From Chloroflexota bacterium (GTDB taxonomy: Bacteria; Chloroflexota; Anaerolineae; Aggregatilineales; UBA2796): 36,949 bases of DNA. A program made the translations under genes and the position numbers. Under the pieces are notes generated by a model. It saw nothing but the letters and a program-made list of their open reading frames with translations, was not told the DNA's origin and ran no database searches. This document shows, one piece after another, positions 15,202 through 26,198 of this stretch. The stretch covers positions 1-36,949 of the forward strand of contig JAJPHV010000042.1 in the NCBI GenBank assembly GCA_021325095.1, in the 5' to 3' direction. Within the stretch, counting starts at the first letter, position 1. Each line of letters opens with the position of its first letter.

Positions 15202-15975
15202 TCAGGACGAGGCTGCCGTTGCCGGGCTGGTTGCATTGGCCGGGGCCGTGCCCGCTGCCGCAGGGGTGGCCGTGCTGGTGGCAGCGGGTGTGGCCGGGAA
15301 TGTAGTGTCCATCGCTTTGATCGCGCCAGCGCTGTCGATCTGGAGCGAGCCAGTGATGTGCTCGAAGATCGGCTGCATCCTGGCCCAATTGCCTGTCTCC
15401 GTGATCCCCTGAATCACCAGGACGTGGGTTGAATCAAGCGCTACAACCCACAACTCGCTTTCTACCATGAGCGGTTGATTGGTCGATTGATCCGACGCTC
15501 GTTCGACGTAATGAGCGCCCGTACCCGCAAAGTTGCCCACGCTCACCGCTTTGGTCGTTACGGGCGGCAGATCCTGAGCGCGATTGGCAAAATTCCGCTT
15601 CAACAGTTCATCCGGAGTCGTTGTGGACGCCACACCCAGGTAAGCTGAGGTCGGGCGCATCTGAATGCTGATAAAAGCCCCGCTCGAATTGGCAGGACTC
15701 AGGACATACGTGAGCGGGTTGGTTTGAGAAGTCTGTGGTTGCCAGATGTTCGGGTGTTCAAGCCGGACAAACCCGTCGGGACTCTTCCAGGAGACATATT
15801 GACTGACGGCGAAAGGGTCAACCGGCGTCACTGTGAATTGCGCGCGCCTGCCCGCATTGGGATCGATGTTGTTTGACGCCAGCAGCAGTGCCCCGATGAC
15901 AAGGACCAGCATTACAAAAATCAACGCAGAGGGTTGGATGCGCGCCACGACACGCGATGATGGATTATTCGACAC
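15202..15975 (-). CDS. Signal-anchored extracytoplasmic protein with Thr/Ala/Pro tail
   Basis: 257 aa from a GTG at 15975, preceded by AAGGA 7 nt upstream; another GTG at 16008 would add 11 residues. One N-terminal TM segment (IQPSALIFVMLVLVIGALLLA) is followed by a soluble domain (about 60-210) that starts YVSWKSPDGFVRLEHPNIW and has the look of a PsbP/DUF1795-like beta fold, then a Thr/Ala/Pro-rich C-terminus. The function is unknown. It lies 84 bp upstream of the LysM gene on the same strand; the two envelope proteins are probably co-transcribed. It is divergent from rpoB. Confidence 0.7.
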   Translation of the reverse strand: MSNNPSSRVVARIQPSALIFVMLVLVIGALLLASNNIDPNAGRRAQFTVTPVDPFAVSQYVSWKSPDGFVRLEHPNIWQPQTSQTNPLTYVLSPANSSGAFISIQMRPTSAYLGVASTTTPDELLKRNFANRAQDLPPVTTKAVSVGNFAGTGAHYVERASDQSTNQPLMVESELWVVALDSTHVLVIQGITETGNWARMQPIFEHITGSLQIDSAGAIKAMDTTFPATPAATSTATPAAAGTAPANATSPATAASS

Positions 15976-16072
15976 GAAGTCATCCTTTCTCGAAGGATCA
16001 TGAGACACACGAGATCAATCCGACTGCCAGCGACACTGGCTGAACCACCGGCCATTGGCGACATAAGGCCGC

Positions 16073-16081
16073 ATTGTACCA
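16073..16081 (-). promoter_or_regulatory. Candidate extended -10 promoter of the envelope-protein operon
   Basis: On the minus strand TGG-TACAAT, identical to the box before the TIR operon. No good -35 is visible. The leader to the GTG at 15975 would be about 90 nt. Confidence 0.4.
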
Positions 16082-16176
16082 CAGGTTACGATGCGCAGGG
16101 AGTTTACCCCGGCACAGCGCACGGCCAATTGGCCGCCTGATGAGGGTGGGCTTGCCATTTTCTGCGGCGAAACTGC

Positions 16177-16204
16177 TTGACACTGGAAAAAGCTATGGTA
16201 TACT
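16177..16204 (+). promoter_or_regulatory. rpoB promoter (sigma70/SigA type)
   Basis: Perfect -35 TTGACA (16177-16182), 16-bp spacer, -10 TATACT (16199-16204) with an extended TGG just before it. This is the strongest promoter in the window. The start point would be near 16211, leaving a leader of about 128 nt before the rpoB ATG. Confidence 0.8.
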
Positions 16205-16338
16205 GAGAGGTCGCGGGAAACCCCATATATGATCCTCTGTCCAATGTCCAGGTGAGCGTGCTAGCAAAGATGGGCGTCCTCACTTCCACCCGAACTAGCA
16301 GCGTCCTTCGTAAATTCTGAGTTGTTCAGGAGTGGCAC

Positions 16339-20259
<3,921 letters not shown>

Positions 20260-20283
20260 TCCCGACGGCACACCGCGAAACGC

Positions 20284-20314
20284 GAAGGGGCATGGCCATC
20301 GGCTATGCCCCTTC
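20284..20314 (+). terminator. Strong hairpin after rpoB
   Basis: GAAGGGGCATGGCC and GGCTATGCCCCTTC form a 14-bp stem with one G-U pair and a 3-nt loop (ATC). It is followed by TGATTGTTACT, a weak T-rich stretch. It lies 24 bp after the rpoB stop and also just beyond the end of the minus-strand phosphatase gene, so it may serve both. Confidence 0.75.
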
Positions 20315-20361
20315 TGATTGTTACTGCTCGGCTTCGTAGAGAGGAGTGCGGTGAACCCGGT

Positions 20362-22209
20362 CTACCCCTTCGGCAAGCGCCGCGCTGCCAGCATGGTGAT
20401 GTCGTCGAACTGCACCGCGTCCGCGATGTGCTCTTTCAGTGCCAGGTCCACCCGATCCAGCAAGGCCGTCGCCGATTCGGCTGGCTCTTGAAGCAGTGGC
20501 AACAGGCTCGACTCGTGAAACAGCTTGCCCTGCGGGTTGCGGGCGTCGGTCACACCGTCAGTGAAGGCCATCAACGTATCACCCGGCTCAAGTTTGGCCT
20601 GCGCAATGGTGAAGGTCGAGCCGGACAGCATCCCGACGGCAGGGCCGGTGGGTGGCAAGCGCTTCTTGATCACGCCGCGCGCATCGATGATCGCCGGGGG
20701 ATTGTGGCCGCCGTTCACGTACAGCAGGTTTCCACCGGCGGGTTCGAGGATAGCGAAGAACATCGTGGCGAACATGTTCAGGTTGGCATGGTTGTCGGCC
20801 ACATAGTCATTGGTCAGCTTGATCGAGTTGTGCAGGTTGACTGCCCCCGGCGTCAGGAAGATGCGCCGCTGCTCCGCTGACATCTCGGTCACTGCCCCCG
20901 GCCCGGCGTCTTCAGCCAGGATGTTTTCCCAGTCCATGGCGTGGTGCTGCTGCGCAAATGCCCGCACCAGGCTGCGCATCAGGGCCATGAAGAGCGCCGC
21001 GCCGACGCCCTTATCGCACACGTCCGCGATGACCAGGCCGACCCGGTTGTTGGCGAGGGTGAAGGCGTCGTAGAAGTCCCCCGCCACCTCGCGGGCCGGG
21101 TGGAAACGCGCTGCGATCTCCCAACCCGCCGGGCTGGGCAGATTGGTCGGCAGGAAGTCGGTCTGAATCTGCCGTCCGATCTGCACGTCGCGTTCCAGTT
21201 TGAGCAGCCATTCCTGACGCCGCCGCAGCAGTTGGCTGTTCAGCGCAACAGCCGCCTGCGCGGCCAGCGTTTCGACGACCAACTGTTGATAAGGGGTGAA
21301 GGGAATGACTTCCCCGGTGATCGGGTCGATGGCGTTCAGCAGTTGCAGAACGCCGATCACTTCCGTCTTGTTTTTCAGCGGGACAGTCAGGCTGGATTTT
21401 GAGCGGTAGCCATTGCGTTGATCGAAAGCCATCGCACCCGAAAAGTCGAAACCTTCGGCATTGTAAATGTCGGGGATATTGACCGAATGCCCGTGCAGCG
21501 CGACGTGCGTGGCAACGTTGTGATGATTCGGCTCGTGGGTCACCGGATCGTACATCGGCAACGGGTTGAACGGGATTTCCTTGCCTGTCGTGCCGCCCAT
21601 CGCAATGCCCAAGGAGTCGGTGGACATGATGGCAAACTTCAGCGTGTCCTCTTCCGTGCGGATGTACAGGGTGCCCGCATCGGCATTCGAGACGTTCTTG
21701 GTTTCCATCAAAATCCGTTCCAGGAGGCGCTCGAAGTTGTCTTCGACGGAGAGCGCCACACCTGTCGGCAGGATCACCAGCTTCAGGTCATCCACCAGAC
21801 GGGCATACTCCATCGATTGATCACGTAGCCGCTTCTTGTCGATGGAGTCGTTCAGGCGGCTTTGTAGCAGGACTGGATTGAAGGGCGCCTGAACGTAGTC
21901 TTCGGCGCCCTTACCAATCAGATTCGCCACCGTGTCCAGGTCGTCTCCTATCGCCACCAGGATCAGCGGGACGTGTTCCAGGGCGCGTTCTGCCTTCAAG
22001 CGCGTCAGGAGTTCGCCCCCGTCCATCTCTGGCAGATCGGCCCCTATCAAAATCAGGTCGAGCCGGTGCTCACGGCAGATAGCGAGAGCGCTCTGCTCAT
22101 CGTCCGCATCGAAGACGGTGTAACCCATTTCGAGCAGTTGCGTGCACAGCGCTTCCCGGTGCGCAACCTCATTTTCGATAATTAACAGCCGCCCTGCCTC
22201 GGTTTTCAT
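20362..22209 (-). CDS. RsbU-like protein: pseudo-receiver, GAF and SpoIIE/PP2C phosphatase
   Basis: 615 aa. Residues 6-125 are a response-regulator receiver fold (LLIIENEV, LDLILIGADLPEMDG, DYVQAPFNP), but the phospho-acceptor Asp is Gly (G56), the Thr is Ala and the Lys of KPF is Ala, so it should not be phosphorylated. A GAF domain (about 165-315) is followed by a short coiled linker (RRRQEWLLKLERDVQIGRQI). The C-terminal SpoIIE phosphatase has VAGDFYDAF, IADVCDKGVGAALFMAL, LLYVNGGHNPP and FDDITMLAAR, so the metal-binding acids are intact. It should dephosphorylate a phospho-STAS protein in a partner switch. It lies 21 bp after the RsbW-like gene and is probably in one operon with it. No strong Shine-Dalgarno is seen. 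Confidence 0.88.
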   Translation of the reverse strand: MKTEAGRLLIIENEVAHREALCTQLLEMGYTVFDADDEQSALAICREHRLDLILIGADLPEMDGGELLTRLKAERALEHVPLILVAIGDDLDTVANLIGKGAEDYVQAPFNPVLLQSRLNDSIDKKRLRDQSMEYARLVDDLKLVILPTGVALSVEDNFERLLERILMETKNVSNADAGTLYIRTEEDTLKFAIMSTDSLGIAMGGTTGKEIPFNPLPMYDPVTHEPNHHNVATHVALHGHSVNIPDIYNAEGFDFSGAMAFDQRNGYRSKSSLTVPLKNKTEVIGVLQLLNAIDPITGEVIPFTPYQQLVVETLAAQAAVALNSQLLRRRQEWLLKLERDVQIGRQIQTDFLPTNLPSPAGWEIAARFHPAREVAGDFYDAFTLANNRVGLVIADVCDKGVGAALFMALMRSLVRAFAQQHHAMDWENILAEDAGPGAVTEMSAEQRRIFLTPGAVNLHNSIKLTNDYVADNHANLNMFATMFFAILEPAGGNLLYVNGGHNPPAIIDARGVIKKRLPPTGPAVGMLSGSTFTIAQAKLEPGDTLMAFTDGVTDARNPQGKLFHESSLLPLLQEPAESATALLDRVDLALKEHIADAVQFDDITMLAARRLPKG

Positions 22210-22230
22210 GTTGGTTGTTATCTCACCCCG

Positions 22231-22683
22231 TCAGCCAGCTTTTGGTTTATCGTCCGATGTCCGGTTCATGATGAAGATGCTGCGATTGCGGCCATTGACG
22301 TATTCGTACTCAAACTGATCTACTCCCCTGAGCGCCAGGAAGACACCCAACCCGCCAATTTCCCGCTCTTCCAGTGGAACATCCAGATCATCCGGCGCTG
22401 GTGTCTGGCGAGGATCGTAAGGCATTGCCGTATCTTCTATGTAGACGGTCAGGGTTTTGTCGTCAATGGATCCGCCTAAGTATAACATCCCTTCCAATCC
22501 CCCTTCATCATAACCATGAACCACGCAGTTTGTGGCGATCTCATCGACTGCGAGGCGAAGGCGGTAGGCCGCCGATTTGTCGATCCCGGCAGCGGCGGCG
22601 ACCTTCATGACATAGTTTCCAATCGAGCTGAGGGACGCCAGGGTTCCAGGGAGAGTCAAGGATTCCAGGATGTGTTTGCTCAT
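22231..22683 (-). CDS. RsbW-like serine kinase / anti-sigma factor (HATPase_c_2)
   Basis: 150 aa. The GHKL ATP-binding motifs are clear: N-box AVDEIATNCVVHGYDEGG, G1-like VYIEDTAMPYDP and G2-like EIGGLGVFLALRGVD. Such proteins bind a sigma factor or other partner and phosphorylate a STAS antagonist on serine. The STAS gene upstream (62-bp gap) and the SpoIIE phosphatase downstream complete the module. No sigma-factor gene lies in the window, so the partner could be encoded elsewhere or be something other than a sigma factor. Upstream ribosome site is weak (GAGA). Confidence 0.88.
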   Translation of the reverse strand: MSKHILESLTLPGTLASLSSIGNYVMKVAAAAGIDKSAAYRLRLAVDEIATNCVVHGYDEGGLEGMLYLGGSIDDKTLTVYIEDTAMPYDPRQTPAPDDLDVPLEEREIGGLGVFLALRGVDQFEYEYVNGRNRSIFIMNRTSDDKPKAG

Positions 22684-22744
22684 AGCTGACCATTCTCTGC
22701 CCGCACAGCCGGTGTCAAATGTGCTGTCAATTGGGGGACTGTGC

Positions 22745-23083
22745 CTAGCCTTCGATCTTCGCCGCGTCGTAGCTATCCAGGATGATCACGCTATTGTGAA
22801 AGCCGGTCATGGTCAGCGTCTCCATGACCGATTCCTGGGCGCCGATTATATACACGTCAGTGTTCGCGCCCATCTTCTGTTTGGCGAAGATCAGGGCACG
22901 CAACCCGGCGCTGGACATATAATCCAGGCCATCCATGACCAGGGCCAGGCGCTTCACCTTCTGCGCGACGGCCTTTTCGACCTCGGCGCGGAACAGTGGG
23001 GCCACACTGGCGTCCAGTTCGCCGCTTAATGTGATCTTGCCAGTCCCCTTGTCGGTTACTTCCAGGTTTGCGTTGAAAGCCAT
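22745..23083 (-). CDS. STAS-domain anti-sigma factor antagonist (RsbV/SpoIIAA-like)
   Basis: 112 aa from the ATG at 23083, which is preceded by AGAGGAACGAACA; an in-frame ATG 36 bp upstream is less likely. It has the STAS pattern: GKITLSGELDAS, LALVMDGLDYMSSAGLRALIFAK, where the serine pair is the phosphorylation site in RsbV-type proteins. It is the closest partner for the RsbW-like kinase and the phosphatase downstream. It differs clearly from the two STAS proteins at 25337 and 25803. Confidence 0.86.
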   Translation of the reverse strand: MAFNANLEVTDKGTGKITLSGELDASVAPLFRAEVEKAVAQKVKRLALVMDGLDYMSSAGLRALIFAKQKMGANTDVYIIGAQESVMETLTMTGFHNSVIILDSYDAAKIEG

Positions 23084-23189
23084 TGTTCGTTCCTCTCGTC
23101 GTTTGATGTGTATGGGCAATGGGTCTGCCTAGCTCCCCATCGGATGGAGTGAGGGCAAGGACAGGCCATACGGTCAACAAGTCTGCGGG

Positions 23190-25307
23190 CTATCGGCCTA
23201 CCAGCATAATCACAGACCGATCCCCAATCAGGAAACTGCTCTGATCGCTTAACAACGGTTCGGAGCCGGGTTCCCAGATGTCTTCCGGGCACGGCACGCC
23301 AGTGTTGATGGCAACATGCCATTGCATTCCAGCGGGCAGACGCGGAAGCTCAAGCCACTGGCTTTCCCAGTGCATGTTCATCGCCACGTAGATGTAGTCG
23401 TCGTTGGCGGTTCCACCTTTGGCGTGTTTGCCGCACAACAAAAACGCCAGAAGGCGACTGTCCTTCGACCAGTCGGCCTCCCACGCCTTCAGGCCATGCC
23501 ACGAAATGTCGGCGTAACCGCTGCCCACGTAGTCCTGGTTGCGGAAATGCGTCCGGCTCCGCAGAACGGGGTGGGCACGCCGGAAGGCGAAGCAGTTCTT
23601 GAAGAAGCGCAATTGCTCGGCGTTGGTCTCCACCTGCGTCCAATCGAACCAATTCAGTTCGTTATCGTGGCAGTAGGTGTTGTTATTGCCAGACTGGGTG
23701 CGTGCCACTTCGTCACCCATCAGGATCATGGGCACACCCTGGCTGGCGATCAACATCGTCACCGCATTCTTCATCTGCCGTCGGCGCAGCGCATTGATCC
23801 AGGGATCGTCGGTTGGGCCTTCCCAACCGCAGTTCCAGCTATTGTTATCGTTGGCGCCGTCGTTATTGTTTTCGCCATTGGCTTCATTGTGTTTCTCGTT
23901 GTACGAAACCAGGTCATTGAGCGTAAAGCCGTCGTGGGCCGTGAAGAAATTGATGGAGGCCGTTGGGCCGCGCCCAGCATACAGATCAGGCGACCCCTGC
24001 ACACGCTGCGCCACTTCCCCCACCATGCCTTCGTCGCCCTTCAGGAAACGGCGCATGGCATCACGGAATTTGCCGTTCCACTCCGCCCAGCGCCCATAGG
24101 CCGGGAAGGAACCGACCTGGTACAGCCCGCCTGCGTCCCATGCCTCAGCAATCAATTTGCACTTCGCCAGGATCGGATCGGCAGCCAGGTTTTCCAGCAG
24201 CGGCGGGTTCGCCAGCGGCGCGCCGTTCTGGTCGCGCCCCAGGATCGCGGCCAGGTCGAAGCGGAAACCATCGATGTGATATTCGGACGCCCAATAGCGC
24301 AGGCAGTCCAGCACCATGTTGCGCACCACCGGGTTGTTACAGTTGAGCGTGTTGCCCGTGCCGCTGAAGTTAAAATAGTAGCCCTCTGGGGTGAGCATGT
24401 AATACACTTTGTTGTCGATGCCCCGGAACGAGATGTACGGGCCATTCTCGTTGCCTTCCGCCGTGTGGTTGAAGACCACGTCCAGCATGACCTCGATCTC
24501 GTTCCGGTGTAGTTCTTTGATCAGCGCTTTAAACTCGTCCACCTGCATTCCGAGCTTGCCCGTTGCGGCGAAACCGGCTTTGGGCGCAAAGAAGCCTACC
24601 GTGCCATAGCCCCAATACTGGTATGACATCTGGTTAGTGATGGGGTTCCACCGGCTGTTCTCAAATTCGTCGAATTCGTAGACGGGCAGCAATTCGACGC
24701 AGTTCACGCCCAGTTCCTTCAAATATGGAATCTTGTCGCGCATGGCCGCGAACGTGCCCGGATGCTTGGCGTGGGACGAGGGGTGACGGGTGAAACTGCG
24801 CACGTGCATCTCGTAGATGATCAGGTCTTCGATGGGCGTCTCCAATGGATGATCGGATTCCCAGTCGAAGTCGTCATAGACGAGCCGCGCGCGGTGCTGG
24901 TAAATATCGTCCCAGTTTGGTGTTTGCCCCCATACGTCGCGCCCACCAATCGCTTTGGCGTAAGGGTCGAGTAGAATCTTAGTCTTGTCGAAACGATGGC
25001 CCTCACGCGGGTTGTACGGCCCATCCATCCGGTAGCCGTATTCGGTGTTTTCGTAATCCAGGCCGAACACGACCATTGCATACACATTGCCGATCCGGAA
25101 TTCACTTGGGAAGGGAATTTCGATCATCGGCTGCGGCGCGCCTTTCTCAAACAAGACCAGCGTGCAGGCTGTAGCGTAGCTCGAATAAATTGAGAAGTTG
25201 ACCCCGCCCGGAACCAGCGTCGCCCCGAACGGCATCGGGCGACCTGGGCGTAGTTTGTAGCCCTGGTACTCGTGGGTTGGATGAACGTCGATTCGTTGCT
25301 CCATCAT
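23190..25307 (-). CDS. glgX: Glycogen debranching enzyme GlgX (GH13_11 isoamylase type)
   Basis: 705 aa, the usual length. An N-terminal CBM48 domain (FGATLVPGGVNFSIYSSYA) precedes the (beta/alpha)8 barrel. Catalytic residues are visible: nucleophile D351 (HIDGFRFDLA), acid/base E388 (LIAEAWDAGG) and D459 (FFTAHDGFTLNDL). It hydrolyses alpha-1,6 branches in phosphorylase-limit glycogen in the cytosol. It is flanked by STAS genes: 29 bp after one, and 106 bp before the STAS-RsbW-RsbU set. No other glycogen genes (glgP, glgB, glgA) are in the window. The two ATG codons at the start (MMEQ) are equally possible; AGAGGT lies about 12 nt upstream. Confidence 0.93.
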   Translation of the reverse strand: MMEQRIDVHPTHEYQGYKLRPGRPMPFGATLVPGGVNFSIYSSYATACTLVLFEKGAPQPMIEIPFPSEFRIGNVYAMVVFGLDYENTEYGYRMDGPYNPREGHRFDKTKILLDPYAKAIGGRDVWGQTPNWDDIYQHRARLVYDDFDWESDHPLETPIEDLIIYEMHVRSFTRHPSSHAKHPGTFAAMRDKIPYLKELGVNCVELLPVYEFDEFENSRWNPITNQMSYQYWGYGTVGFFAPKAGFAATGKLGMQVDEFKALIKELHRNEIEVMLDVVFNHTAEGNENGPYISFRGIDNKVYYMLTPEGYYFNFSGTGNTLNCNNPVVRNMVLDCLRYWASEYHIDGFRFDLAAILGRDQNGAPLANPPLLENLAADPILAKCKLIAEAWDAGGLYQVGSFPAYGRWAEWNGKFRDAMRRFLKGDEGMVGEVAQRVQGSPDLYAGRGPTASINFFTAHDGFTLNDLVSYNEKHNEANGENNNDGANDNNSWNCGWEGPTDDPWINALRRRQMKNAVTMLIASQGVPMILMGDEVARTQSGNNNTYCHDNELNWFDWTQVETNAEQLRFFKNCFAFRRAHPVLRSRTHFRNQDYVGSGYADISWHGLKAWEADWSKDSRLLAFLLCGKHAKGGTANDDYIYVAMNMHWESQWLELPRLPAGMQWHVAINTGVPCPEDIWEPGSEPLLSDQSSFLIGDRSVIMLVGR

Positions 25308-25336
25308 GGTGGCAGTGACCTCTGCTGTGTCGTGTG

Positions 25337-25672
25337 TTACTGATTAAGCATTCCCAATCCGGCGTCCACCGTATTTTGAATGGTGAAAAACGACAGAAAA
25401 CCCGTTGCAGACATGGTATCCTGGATTTCCTCTGACAGGCCGACCAGTACCATTTGGCCGCCCTGCCCTGTAACCTGCCGATACAGCAGGAGCAGCAGGC
25501 GCAGCCCGGCGCTGGACATAAACTTGACCTCGGTCATGTCCATCAACAGCTTGAGGCTGGGCTTGATCAGCGCCAACACTTTCTCCTGTATCTGGGCCGC
25601 CGCGCTGGCTTCGATTTCTCCGGTGATTTCGACGACGGTTACTTCTCCGGCTGTTGAGATGTTGATTTCCAT
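25337..25672 (-). CDS. STAS-domain protein (anti-sigma factor antagonist type)
   Basis: 111 aa with the STAS pattern: VTVVEITGEIEASAA, LLMDMTEVKFMSSAGLRLLLLLYRQV, LVGLSEEIQDTMSATGFL. The serine pair in FMSSAG is the site phosphorylated by RsbW-type kinases. It is about 60% identical by eye to the STAS protein at 25803-26135 and is probably a tandem duplicate. AAGG lies 7 nt before the ATG. It lies 29 bp upstream of glgX. Confidence 0.87.
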   Translation of the reverse strand: MEINISTAGEVTVVEITGEIEASAAAQIQEKVLALIKPSLKLLMDMTEVKFMSSAGLRLLLLLYRQVTGQGGQMVLVGLSEEIQDTMSATGFLSFFTIQNTVDAGLGMLNQ

Positions 25673-25728
25673 AGCGAACCTTTTTGCAGCTTGACCGCCA
25701 GGGCGGTCTGTGTGACGGGATGACGATA

Positions 25729-25799
25729 GTTTACCTCACCCCCAAACCCCCTCTCCATTGGCGAGGGGGAGTACACAACCTTGTGGGGGTGAGATAAAC
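25729..25799. repeat. Nested palindromic repeat (REP-like) between two STAS genes
   Basis: Outer arms GTTTACCTCACCCCCAAA (from 25729) and TTGTGGGGGTGAGATAAAC (25781-25799) are nearly exact inverted repeats. Inside, CCCCCTCTCC and GGCGAGGGGG form a second stem. This CTCACCCC...CCTCTCC type of palindrome is common in many bacterial genomes. A second copy of its core lies at 28197-28235. Confidence 0.75.
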
Positions 25800-25802
25800 C
25801 GC

Positions 25803-26135
25803 CTATCCTAGCGCCTCTAGCCCGGCATCCACTGTGTCGTACATGGCGAAAAAGTCCAGGAAGCCCGTCGCGGACATCGTATCCACAATATCCTCCGACG
25901 CGCCGCACAACACGATCTGCCCGCCTGTCTCGTTCACCTGGCGGTACAACAGGAGCAGCAACCGAAGTCCGGCGCTGGACATACTGCTGACGCCGCTCAT
26001 ATCCAGCACCAAGCGGCTGCCCGGCGCAGTAAGGTCGGCAATTCGTGTTTGAAGCTCCTCAGCGGCAGCGGCATCAATTTCGCCAAACGCCTGTACGACC
26101 AGCACATCGCCGGCTTGACTGACGTAGATTTCCAT
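25803..26135 (-). CDS. STAS-domain protein (anti-sigma factor antagonist type)
   Basis: 110 aa: VLVVQAFGEIDAAAA, LVLDMSGVSSMSSAGLRLLLLLYRQV, DTMSATGFLDFFAMYDTVDAGL. It is a paralogue of the protein at 25337-25672. The conserved serine pair suggests regulation by a serine kinase such as the one at 22231. AGGCGAT precedes the ATG. It lies 63 bp after the AGE epimerase gene, whose transcript may continue into it. Confidence 0.87.
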   Translation of the reverse strand: MEIYVSQAGDVLVVQAFGEIDAAAAEELQTRIADLTAPGSRLVLDMSGVSSMSSAGLRLLLLLYRQVNETGGQIVLCGASEDIVDTMSATGFLDFFAMYDTVDAGLEALG

Positions 26136-26198
26136 ATCGCCTGAAGTCTATTTCACACCCATGCGCGGATGAGACGAATCCGAGACGAATCGACGGGA

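Larger units (their letters stand above)
16009..16338. other. 330-bp divergent control region between the envelope operon and rpoB
   Basis: No gene is seen. It holds a TGG-TACAAT box for the minus-strand unit (16073-16081), the rpoB promoter (16177-16204) and an rpoB leader of about 128 nt. The leader has short inverted repeats (TGCTAG at 16259-16264 and CTAGCA at 16295-16300; GTGAG at 16252-16256 and CTCAC at 16279-16283) that could fold in alternative ways. Confidence 0.7.

Noticed and set aside
22231..22683. RsbW-like protein as a histidine kinase
   Set aside because: There is no dimerisation/phospho-acceptor His domain; length and motifs fit the anti-sigma/serine-kinase type.
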